Shown here piece by piece: positions 39,401 to 51,325 of a stretch of DNA of 64,000 nucleotides. A program made the position numbers and the translations under genes. Under the pieces are notes generated by a model. The model saw only the letters and a list, made by a program, of their open reading frames with translations, searched no databases and was not told where the DNA came from. This stretch comes from Megachile rotundata. Lineage: Eukaryota > Arthropoda > Insecta > Hymenoptera > Megachilidae. The stretch lies in contig NW_027473316.1 in assembly GCF_050947335.1 (NCBI RefSeq), positions 3,596,001 through 3,660,000 of the forward strand. The letters run 5' to 3'. Every line of letters starts with the position of its first letter. The first letter of the stretch is position 1.

Positions 39401-40219
39401 TGATCGTATGATTGTGATTCTATGATTGTGATTGTATTATTGTGATTGTATGATTGTGATTGTATGATTGTGATTGTATGATTGTGATTGTATGATTGTG
39501 ATTGTATGATTGTGATTGTATGATTGTGATTGTGTGATTATGATTGCATGATTGTGATTGTATGATTGTGATTGTATGATTGTGATTGTATGATTGTGAT
39601 TGTATGATGATGATTGTATGATTGTGATTGTATGATTGTGATTGTATGATTGTGATTTTATGATTGTGATTGTATGATTGTGATTGTATGATTGTGATTG
39701 TATGACTGTGATTGTATGATTGTGATTGTATGATTGTGATTGTATGATTGTAATTGTATGATTGCGATTTTATGATTGTGATTGTATGATTGTGATCGTA
39801 CGATTGTGATCGTATGATTGTGATCGTATGATTGTGATCGTATGATTGTGATCGTATGATTGTGATTCTATGATTGTGATTCTATGATTGTGATTGTATG
39901 ATTGTGATTGTATGCTGGTGACTCTATTATTGTGATTGTATGATTGTGATTGTATGATTGTGATTGTATGATTGTGATTGTATGATTGGGATTGTATGAT
40001 TGTGATTGTATGATTGTGATTGTATGATTGTGATTGTATGATTGTGATTGTATGATTGTGATTGTATGATTGTGATTGAATGATTGTGAGTGTATGATTG
40101 TGATTCTATGATTGTGATTGTACGATTGTTTTTGTACGATTGTGATTGTATAGTAGTAATTGTATGATTGTCATCGTATGATTGTTATTGTATGATTGTG
40201 ATTGTATGATTGTGATTGT
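36440..40219. repeat. Higher-order segment 15, HOR-1 with a spliced tail (270 monomers)
   Basis: Order: B, K, A, D, C (37042), F (37238), E (37448), F (37784), A', F' (38232), E (38554), L/H (38834), A', I, I, then a tail with an ATGATGATGATTGT-like off-type monomer near 39605, K (about 39790), A (about 39911) and J. The tail resembles the rear of segment 1 (1740-2260). From about 37310 onward the segment is repeated at 55352. Confidence 0.88.
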
Positions 40220-41031
40220 ATCATTGATCTTGTATGATTACGACCGTATGATTGTAATTGCATGATTGTGATTGTATGATTTTGATTGTATGATTTTGAT
40301 TGTATGATTGTGATCGTATGATTGTGATTGTTTGATTTTGATTGTATGACTGTGATTGTATGATTGTGATTGTATGATTGTGATTGTATTATTGTGATTG
40401 TATGATTGCGATTTTATGATTGTGATTGTATGATTGTGATCGTATGATTGTGATCGTATGATTGTGATCGTATGATTGTGATCGTATGATTGTGATCGTA
40501 TGATTGTGATTCTATGATTGTGATTCTATGATTGTGATTGTATGATTGTGATTGTATGCTGGTGACTCTATTATTGTGATTGTATGATTGTGATTGTATG
40601 ATTGTGATTGTATGATTGTGATTGTATGATTGTCATTGTATGATTGTGATTGTATGATTGTGATTGTATGATTGTGATTGTATGATTGTGATTGTATGAT
40701 TGTTTATGTATGATTGTGATTGTATAGTAGTAATTGTGCGATTGTCATCGTATGATTGTGATTGTATGATTGCGATCGTATGATTGTGATTGTTGAACTG
40801 CGATTGTATGATTGTGATTGTATGATTGTGATTGTATGATTGTGATTGTGTGATTGTGATTGTGTGATTGTGATTGTACGATTGTGATTGTATGATTGTT
40901 TTTGTATGATTGTGGTTGTATAGTAGTAATTGTATGATTGTGATCGTATGATTGTGATTGTATGATTGTGATTGTATGATTGCGATTGTATGATTGGGAT
41001 TGTATGATTGCGATTGTATGATTGGGATTGT

Positions 41032-41044
41032 ATGATTGTGATGT
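41032..41044. repeat. 13-bp monomer (delta) 4 of 8
   Basis: The same deleted monomer in segment 16. It shifts the phase from 12 to 11. The monomer two places upstream is ATGATTGGGATTGT territory, rather than the ATGTTTGGG form seen at 3.1, 4.1 and 10.9 kb. Confidence 0.93.
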
Positions 41045-41576
41045 ATGATTGTGTTTAAGAGATTGTAACTGTATGATTGCGATTTTATGATTGTGATTGT
41101 ATGATTGTGAACGTATGATTGTAATCGTATAATTGTGATCATATGATTGTGATTGTATGATTGTGATTGTATGATTGTGATTGTATGATTGTGATTGTAT
41201 GATTGTGATTGTATGATTGTGATTGTATGATTGTGATTGTATGATTGTGATTGCATGATTGTGATTGTATGATTGTGATTGTATGATTGTGATTGTATGA
41301 TTGTGATTGTATGACTGTGATTGTATAATTGTGATTGTATGATTGTGATTGTATGATTGTAATTGTATGATTGCGATTTTATGATTGTGATTGTATGATT
41401 GTGATCGTACGATTGTGATCGTACGATTGTGATCGTATGATTGTGATCGTATGATTGTGATTCTATGATTGTGATTCTATGATTGTGATTGTATGATTGT
41501 GATTGTATGATTGTGATTGTATGCTGGTGACTCTATTATTGTGATTGTATGATTGTGATTGTATGATTGTGTTTGT

Positions 41577-41856
41577 ATGATTGTGATTGTATGATTGTGA
41601 TTGTATGATTGTGATTGTATGATTGTGATTGTATGATTGTGATTGTATGATTGTGATTGTATGATTGTGATTGTATGATTGTGATTGTATGATTGTGATT
41701 GTATGATTGTGATTGTATGATTGTGATTGTATGATTGTGATTGTATGATTGTGATTGTATGATTGTGATTGTATGATTGTGATTGTATGATTGTGATTGT
41801 ATGATTGTGATTGTATGATTGTGATTGTATGATTGTGATTGTATGATTGTGATTGT
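41577..41856. repeat. Pure consensus tract, 20 monomers (copy in segment 16)
   Basis: Same flanks as the 22- and 21-monomer tracts. An additional GCTTG monomer lies downstream near 41902, and is shared only with the 59.6-kb copy. Confidence 0.95.
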
Positions 41857-44432
41857 ATGCTTGTGATTGTATGATGATGATTGTATGATTGTAATTGTAT
41901 GCTTGTGATTGTATGATTGTGATTGTATGATTGTGATTGTATGATTGTGATTGCATGATTGTGATTGTATGATTGTGATTGTATGATTGTGATTGTATGA
42001 TTGTGATTGTATCATTGTGATTGTATGATTGTGATTGTATGATTGTGAATGTATGATTGTGATTGTATGATTGTGATTGTATGATTGTGATTGTATGATT
42101 GTGATTGTATGATTGTGATTGTATGATTGTGTTTGTATGATTGTGATTGTATGATTGTGATTGTATGGTTGTGATCGTATGATTGTGATCGTTTGATTGT
42201 GGTTGTATAATTATGGTTCTATTATTGTGATTGTACGATTGTGATTGCATGATTGTGATTGTATGTTTGTGATTGTATGATTGTGATCGTATGATAGTGT
42301 TTGTTTGATTGCGATTGTATGATGGTGATTGTATGATTGTGATTGTATGATTGTGATTGTATGATTGTGATTGTATGATTGTGATTGTATGATTGTGATT
42401 GTATCATTGTGATTGTATGATTGTGATTGTATGATTTTGATTGTATGATTGTTATAGTATGATTGTGATTGTATGATTGTGTTTGTATGATTGTATTTGG
42501 GTGATTTATATTGTATGATTGCGATTGTATGATTGCGATCGTATGATTGTGATTCTTCGACTGCGATTGTATGATTGTGATTGTGTGATTGTGATTGTAT
42601 GATTGTGTTTGTATGATTGTGATTGTACGATTGTGATTGTATGCTGGTGACTGTATTATTGTGATTGTATGATTGTGAGTGTATGATTGTGATTGTATGA
42701 TTGTGATTGTATGATTGTGATTGTATGATAGTGATTGTATGATTGTGATTTTATGATTGTGATTGTATGATTGTGATTGTATGATTGTGATTGTATGATT
42801 GGGATTGTATGATTGTGATTGTATGATTGTGATTGTATGACTGTGATTGTATGATTGTGATTGTATGATTGGGACCGTTTGATTGTGGTTGTATAATTAC
42901 GGTTCTATTATTGTGATTGTATGATTGTGATTGCATGATTGTGATTGTATGATTGTGATTGTATGATTGTGATCGTATGATTGTGTTTGTTTGATTGCGA
43001 TTGTATGATTGTGATTGTATGATTGTGATTGTATGATTGTGATTGTATGATTGTGATTGTATGATTGTGATTGTATGATTGTTATTGTATGATTGTGATT
43101 GTATGATTGTGATTGTATGATTGTGAAAGTATGATTGCGATTGTATGATTTTGATTGTATGATTGTGATTGTATGATTGTGATTGTATGATTGTGATTGT
43201 ACGATTGTGATTGTATGATTGTGATTGTATGACTTTGAATGTATGATTGCTATAGTATAATTGTGATTGTATGATTGTGTTTGTATGATTGTATTTGGGT
43301 GATTTTAATTGTATGATTGCGATTGTATGATTGTGATTGTATGATTGTGATTGTATCATTGTGATTGTATGATTGTGATTGTATGATTTCGATTGTATGA
43401 TTGTTATAGTAAGATTGTGATTGTATGATTGTGTTTGTATGATTGCATTTGGGTGATTTATATTGTATGATTGCGATTGTATGATTGCGGTCGTATGATT
43501 GTGATTCTTCGACTGCGATTGTATGATTGTGATTGTGTGATTGTGATTGTATGATTGTGATTGTATGATTGTGATTGTACGATTGTGATTGTATGCTGGT
43601 GACTGTATTATTGTGATTGTATGATTGTGAGTGTATGATTGCGATTCTATGATTGTGATTGTATGATTGTGATTGTATGATTGTGATGGTATGATTGTGG
43701 TTGTATGATTGTGATTGTATGATTGTGATTGCATGATTGTGATTGTATTATTGTGATTGTATGATTGTGAATGTATGATTGTGATTGTATGATTGTTTCT
43801 GTATAGTAGTAATTGTATGATTGTGATTGTATGATTGTGATTGTATGATTGTGATGGTATGATTGTGATTGTATGATTGTGATTGTATGATTGTGATTGT
43901 ATGATTGTGATCGTATGATTGTGATTCTATGATTGTGATTCTATGATTGTGATTGTATTATTGTGATTGTATGATTGTGATTGTATGATTGTGATTGTAT
44001 GATTGTGATTGTATGATTGTGATTGTATGATTGTGATTGTATGATTGTGATTGTGTGATTATGATTGCATGATTGTGATTGTATGATTGTGATTGCATGA
44101 TTGTGATTGTATGATTGTGAATGTATGATTGTGATTGTATGATTGTGATTGTATGATTGTTTCTGTATAGTAGTAATTGTATGATTGTGATTGTATGATT
44201 GTGATTGTATGATTGGGATTGTCTGATTGTGATTGTATGATTGTGATTGTATGATTGTGATTGTATGATTGTGATTGTATGATTGTGATTGAATGATTGT
44301 GAGTGTATGATTGTGATTCTATGATTGTGATTGTACGATTGTTTTTGTACGATTGTGATTGTATAGTAGTAATTGTATGATTGTCATCGTATGATTGTGA
44401 TTGTATGATTGTGATTGTATGATTGTGATTGT

Positions 44433-45846
44433 ATCATTGATCTTGTATGATTACGACCGTATGATTGTAATTGCATGATTGTGATTGTATGATTTTGATT
44501 GTATGATTTTGATTGTATGATTGTGATCGTATGATTTTGATTGTTTGATTTTGATTGTATGACTGTGATTGTATGATTGTGATTGTATGATTGTGATTGT
44601 ATGATTGTGATTGTATGATTGCGATTTTATGGTTGTGATTGTATGATTGTGATCGTATGATTGTGATCGTATGATTGTGATCGTATGATTGTGATCGTAT
44701 GATTGTGATCGTATGATTGTGATCGTATGATTGTGATTCTATGATTGTGATTCTATGATTGTGATTGTATAATTGTGATTGTATGCTGGTGACTCTATTA
44801 TTGTGATTGTATGATTGTGATTGTATGATTGTGATTGTATGATTGTGTTTGTATGATTGCATTTGGGTGATTTATATTGTATGATTGCGATTGTATGATT
44901 GCGGTCGTATGATTGTGATTCTTCGACTGCGATTGTATGATTGTGATTGTGTGATTGTGATTGTATGATTGTGATTGTATGATTGTGATTGTACGATTGT
45001 GATTGTATGCTGGTGACTGTATTATTGTGATTGTATGATTGTGAGTGTATGATTGCGATTCTATGATTGTGATTGTATGATTGTGATTGTATGATTGTGA
45101 TGGTATGATTGTGGTTGTATGATTGTGATTGTATGATTGTGATTGCATGATTGTGATTGTATTATTGTGATTGTATGATTGTGAATGTATGATTGTGATT
45201 GTATGATTGTTTCTGTATAGTAGTAATTGTATGATTGTGATTGTATGATTGTGATTGTATGATTGTGATGGTATGATTGTGATTGTATGATTGTGATTGT
45301 ATGATTGTGATTGTATGATTGTGATCGTATGATTGTGATTCTATGATTGTGATTCTATGATTGTGATTGTATTATTGTGATTGTATGATTGTGATTGTAT
45401 GATTGTGATTGTATGATTGTGATTGTATGATTGTGATTGTATGATTGTGATTGTATGATTGTGATTGTGTGATTATGATTGCATGATTGTGATTGTATGA
45501 TTGTGATTGCATGATTGTGATTGTATGATTGTGAATGTATGATTGTGATTGTATGATTGTGATTGTATGATTGTTTCTGTATAGTAGTAATTGTATGATT
45601 GTGATTGTATGATTGTGATTGTATGATTGGGATTGTCTGATTGTGATTGTATGATTGTGATTGTATGATTGTGATTGTATGATTGTGATTGTATGATTGT
45701 GATTGAATGATTGTGAGTGTATGATTGTGATTCTATGATTGTGATTGTACGATTGTTTTTGTACGATTGTGATTGTATAGTAGTAATTGTATGATTGTCA
45801 TCGTATGATTGTGATTGTATGATTGTGATTGTATGATTGTGATTGT
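44433..45846. repeat. Higher-order segment 17, HOR-4 (101 monomers)
   Basis: Order: B, K (six), A (44783), three consensus monomers, then an ATGATTGCATTTGG-containing L/H block (44923), A', I, I, J. The GCATTTGG change is shared with the L block at about 43443, so this unit looks like a 1414-bp tandem duplicate of the preceding L/H-to-B interval. Confidence 0.87.
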
Positions 45847-46029
45847 ATCATTGATCTTGTATGATTACGACCGTATGATTGTAATTGCATGATTGTGATT
45901 GTATGATTTTGATTGTATGATTTTGATTGTATGATTGTGATCGTATGATTTTGATTGTTTGATTTTGATTGTATGACTGTGATTGTATGATTGTGATTGT
46001 ATGATTGTGATTGTATGATTGTGATTGTA

Positions 46030-48000
46030 TGATTGCGATTTTATGGTTGTGATTGTATGATTGTGATCGTATGATTGTGATCGTATGATTGTGATCGTAT
46101 GATTGTGATCGTATGATTGTGATCGTATGATTGTGATTCTATGATTGTGATTCTATGATTGTGATTGTATGATTGTGATTGTATGCTGGTGACTCTATTA
46201 TTGTGATTGTATGATTGTGATTGTATGATTGTGATTGTATGACTGTCATTGTATGATTGTGATTGTATGATTGTGATTGTATGATTGTGATTGTATGATT
46301 GTGATTGTATGATTGTGATTGTATGATAGTTTATGTATGATTGTGATTGTATAGTAGTAATTGTGCGATTGTCATCGTATGATTGTGATTGTATGATTGC
46401 GATCGTATGATTGTGATTGTTGAACTGCGATTGTATGATTGTGATTGTATGATTGTGATTGTATGATTGTGATTGTATGATTGTGATTGTATGATTGTGA
46501 TTGTACGATTGTGATTGTATGATTGTTTTTGTATGATTGTGGTTGTATAGTAGTAATTGTATGATTGTGATCGTATGATTGTGATTGTATGATTGTGATT
46601 GTATGATTGCGATTGTATGATTGGGATTGTATGATTGCGATTGTATGATTGGGATTGTATGATTGTGATGTATGATTGTGTTTAAGAGATTGTAACTGTA
46701 TGATTGCGATTTTATGATTGTGATTGTATGATTGTGAATGTATGATTGTAATCGTATAATTGTGATCATATGATTGTGATTGTATGATTGTGATTGTATT
46801 ATTGTGATTGTATGATTGTGATTGTATGATTGTGATTGTATCATTGTGATTGTATGATTGTGATTGTATGATTGTGAATGTATGATTGTGATTGTATGAT
46901 TGTGATTGTATGATTGTGATTGTATCATTGTGATTGTAGCATTGTGATTGTATGATTGTGATTGTATGATTGTGATTGTATGATTGTGATTGTATGATTG
47001 TGATTGTATGATTGTGATTGTATGATTGTGATTGTATGGTTGTGATCGTATGATTGTGATCGTTTGTGTGTGATTGTATGATTGTGATTGTATGGTTGTG
47101 ATCGTATGATTGTGATCGTTTGATTGTGGTTGTATAATTATGGTTCTATTATTGTGATTGTATGATTGTGATTGCATGATTGTGATTGTATGATTGTGAT
47201 TGTATGATTGTGATCGTATGATAGTGTTTGTTTTATTGCGATTGTATGATTGTGATTGTATGATTGCGATTGTATGATTGTGATTGTATGATTGTGATTG
47301 TATGACTGTGATTGTATGATTGTGATTGTATGATTGTGATTGTATGATTGTAATTGTATGATTGCGATTTTATGATTGTGATTGTATGATTGTGATCGTA
47401 CGATTGTGATCGTATGATTGTGATCGTATGATTGTGATCGTATGATTGTGTTTGTTTGATTGCGATTGTATGATTGTGATTGTATGATTGTGATTGTATG
47501 ATTGTGATTGTATGATTGTGATTGTATGATTGTGATTGTATGATTGTGATTGTATGATTGTTATTGTATGATTGTGATTGTATGATTGTGATTGTATGAT
47601 TGTGATTGTATGATTGCGATTGTATGATTTTGATTGTATGATTGTGATTGTATGATTGTGATTGTATGATTGTGATTGTACGATTGTGATTGTATGATTG
47701 TGATTGTATGACTTTGAATGTATGATTGCTATAGTATAATTTTGATTGTATGATTGTGTTTGTATGATTGTATTTGGGTGATTTTAATTGTATGATTGCG
47801 ATTGTATGATTGTGATTGTATGATTGTGATTGTATCATTGTGATTGTATGATTGTGATTGTATGATTTTGATTGTATGATTGTGAATGTATGATTGTGAT
47901 TGTATGATTGTGATTGTATGATTGTGATTGTATGATTGTGATTGTATGATTGTGATTGTATGATTGTGTTTGTAAGATTGTGATTGTATGATTGTGATTG
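46030..48000. repeat. 3.3-kb tandem duplication, copy 1
   Basis: It contains K, A, D, C, J', delta, G, P, two odd monomers (AGCATTGTGATTGT near 46935, and a GTGTGTG monomer near 47065), F, K and E. The offset to copy 2 is 3331 bp around C, delta, G and P, and 3303 bp at E. Each offset is a multiple of 14 minus one. Confidence 0.87.
46659..46671. repeat. 13-bp monomer (delta) 5 of 8
   Basis: The same deleted monomer in the first 3.3-kb copy. It shifts the phase from 11 to 10. Confidence 0.93.
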
Positions 48001-49344
48001 TATGGTTGTGATCGTATGATTGTGATCGTTTGATTGTGGTTGTATAATTATGGTTCTATTATTGTGATTGTATGATTGTGATTGCATGATTGTGATTGTA
48101 TGTTTGTGATTGTATGATTGTGATCGTATGATAGTGTTTGTTTGATTGCGATTGTATGATGGTGATTGTATGATTGTGATTGTATGATTGTGATTGTATG
48201 ATTGTGATTGTATGATTGTGATTGTACGATTGTGATTGTATGCTGGTGACTGTATTATTGTGATTGTATGATTGTGAGTGTATGATTGTGATTGTATGAT
48301 TGTGATTGTATGATTGTGATTGTATGATTGTGATTGTATGATAGTGATTGTATGATTGTGATTGTATGATTGTGATTGTATGATTGTGATTGTATGATTG
48401 TGATTGTATGATTGGGATTGTATGATTGTGATTGTATGATTGTGATTGTATGACTGTGATTGTATGATTGTGATTGTATGATTGGGATCGTTTGATTGTG
48501 GTTGTATAATTACGGTTCTATTATTGTGATTGTATGATTGTGATTGCATGATTGTGATTGTATGATTGTGATTGTATGATTGTGATCGTATGATTGTGTT
48601 TGTTTGATTGCGATTGTATGATTGTGATTGTATGATTGTGATTGTATGATTGTGATTGTATGATTGTGATTGTATGATTGTGATTGTATGATTGTTATTG
48701 TATGATTGTGATTGTATGATTGTGATTGTATGATTGTGATTGTATGATTGCGATTGTATGATTTTGATTGTATGATTGTGATTGTATGATTGTGATTGTA
48801 TGATTGTGATTGTACGATTGTGATTGTATGATTGTGATTGTATGACTTTGAATGTATGATTGCTATAGTATAATTGTGATTGTATGATTGTGTTTGTATG
48901 ATTGTATTTGGGTGATTTTAATTGTATGATTGCGATTGTATGATTGTGATTGTATGATTGTGATTGTATCATTGTGATTGTATGATTGTGATTGTATGAT
49001 TTTGATTGTATGATTGTTATAGTATGATTGTGATTGTATGATTGTGTTTGTATGATTGTATTTGGGTGATTTATATTGTATGATTGCGATTGTATGATTG
49101 CGGTCGTATGATTGTGATTCTTCGACTGCGATTGTATGATTGTGATTGTGTGATTGTGATTGTATGATTGTGATTGTATGATTGTGATTGTACGATTGTG
49201 ATTGTATGCTGGTGACTGTATTATTGTGATTGTATGATTGTGAGTGTATGATTGCGATTCTATGATTGTGATTGTATGATTGTGATTGTATGATTGTGAT
49301 GGTATGATTGTGGTTGTATGATTGTGATTGTATGATTGTGATTG

Positions 49345-51325
49345 TATGATTGCGATTTTATGGTTGTGATTGTATGATTGTGATCGTATGATTGTGATCG
49401 TATGATTGTGATCGTATGATTGTGATCGTATGATTGTGATCGTATGATTGTGATCGTATGATTGTGATTCTATGATTGTGATTCTATGATTGTGATTGTA
49501 TGATTGTGATTGTATGCTGGTGACTCTATTATTGTGATTGTATGATTGTGATTGTATGATTGTGATTGTATGACTGTCATTGTATGATTGTGATTGTATG
49601 ATTGTGATTGTATGATTGTGATTGTATGATTGTGATTGTATGATTGTGATTGTATGATAGTTTATGTATGATTGTGATTGTATAGTAGTAATTGTGCGAT
49701 TGTCATCGTATGATTGTGATTGTATGATTGCGATCGTATGATTGTGATTGTTGAACTGCGATTGTATGATTGTGATTGTATGATTGTGATTGTATGATTG
49801 TGATTGTATGATTGTGATTGTATGATTGTGATTGTACGATTGTGATTGTATGATTGTTTTTGTATGATTGTGGTTGTATAGTAGTAATTGTATGATTGTG
49901 ATCGTATGATTGTGATTGTATGATTGTGATTGTATGATTGCGATTGTATGATTGGGATTGTATGATTGCGATTGTATGATTGGGATTGTATGATTGTGAT
50001 GTATGATTGTGTTTAAGAGATTGTAACTGTATGATTGCGATTTTATGATTGTGATTGTATGATTGTGAATGTATGATTGTAATCGTATAATTGTGATCAT
50101 ATGATTGTGATTGTATGATTGTGATTGTATGATTGTGATTGTATGATTGTGATTGTATCATTGTGATTGTATGATTGTGATTGTATGATTGTGAATGTAT
50201 GATTGTGATTGTATGATTGTGATTGTATGATTGTGATTGTATCATTGTGATTGTAGCATTGTGATTGTATGATTGTGATTGTATGATTGTGATTGTATGA
50301 TTGTGATTGTATGATTGTGATTGTATGATTGTGATTGTATGATTGTGATTGTATGGTTGTGATCGTATGATTGTGATCGTTTGTGTGTGATTGTATGATT
50401 GTGATTGTATGGTTGTGATCGTATGATTGTGATCGTTTGATTGTGGTTGTATAATTATGGTTCTATTATTGTGATTGTATGATTGTGATTGCATGATTGT
50501 GATTGTATGATTGTGATTGTATGATTGTGATCGTATGATAGTGTTTGTTTGATTGCGATTGTATGATTGTGATTGTATGATTGCGATTGTATGATTGTGA
50601 TTGTATGATTGTGATTGTATGACTGTGATTGTATGATTGTGATTGTATGATTGTGATTGTATGATTGTAATTGTATGATTGCGATTTTATGATTGTGATT
50701 GTATGATTGTGATCGTACGATTGTGATCGTATGATTGTGATCGTATGATTGTGATCGTATGATTGTGTTTGTTTGATTGCGATTGTATGATTGTGATTGT
50801 ATGATTGTGATTGTATGATTGTGATTGTATGATTGTGATTGTATGATTGTGATTGTATGATTGTTATTGTATGATTGTGATTGTATGATTGTGATTGTAT
50901 GATTGTGATTGTATGATTGCGATTGTATGATTTTGATTGTATGATTGTGATTGTATGATTGTGATTGTATGATTGTGATTGTACGATTGTGATTGTATGA
51001 TTGTGATTGTATGACTTTGAATGTATGATTGCTATAGTATAATTGTGATTGTATGATTGTGTTTGTATGATTGTATTTGGGTGATTTTAATTGTATGATT
51101 GCGATTGTATGATTGTGATTGTATGATTGTGATTGTATGATTGTGATTGTATCATTGTGATTGTATGATTGTGATTGTATGATTTTGATTGTATGATTGT
51201 GAATGTATGATTGTGATTGTATGATTGTGATTGTATGATTGTGATTGTATGATTGTGATTGTATGATTGTGATTGTATGATTGTGTTTGTATGATTGTGA
51301 TTGTATGATTGTGATTGTATGGTTG
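49345..51325. repeat. 3.3-kb tandem duplication, copy 2
   Basis: Partner of 46030-48000, sharing the AGCATTG (about 50257) and GTGTGTG (about 50382) oddities found nowhere else in the window. Copy 1 has a private TTTTATTGCG near 47230 where copy 2 has the usual TTTGATTGCG. Confidence 0.87.
49990..50002. repeat. 13-bp monomer (delta) 6 of 8
   Basis: The same deleted monomer in the second 3.3-kb copy. It shifts the phase from 10 to 9. It lies inside the longest - strand open frame (47233-50100), which stays open across it. Confidence 0.93.

Larger units (their letters stand above)
40220..44432. repeat. Higher-order segment 16, HOR-2 / HOR-1 composite (301 monomers)
   Basis: Order: B, K, A, D, C (40794), J', delta (41032), G (41059), P, K, A (41519), 20-monomer pure tract (41577), F (42207), L/H (42557), A', F' (42893), E (43229), L/H (43509), A', I, I, J. 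The F-L/H-A'-F' order is unusual. The first L/H keeps GATCGT upstream where other H blocks have GGTCGT, so it is intermediate between the C and H blocks. Confidence 0.88.
37310..46463. repeat. Long near-identical duplication, copy 1
   Basis: It matches 55352-64000. The offset is 18042 bp up to 43158, 17524 bp from 43677 to about 44860, then 17538 bp to the end. 43159-43676 has no partner because copy 2 has lost it. Shared private changes include a GATGGTATG monomer near 38491, GTGAAAG near 43127 and GGACCG near 42875. Few single-base differences are visible, for example 43863, 44771 and 46392. Confidence 0.92.

Noticed and set aside
47233..50100. 955-codon - strand open frame, and other long - strand frames such as 27991-30276, 4634-6286, 11465-13117 and 54253-55869, as protein-coding genes
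   Set aside because: They consist only of the translated satellite. All - strand frames of the consensus are open and give the same peptide. Starts come from single GCAT or GATCAT variants and stops from GATTCT, TATTA or TATCA variants. There is no promoter, splice structure or domain.
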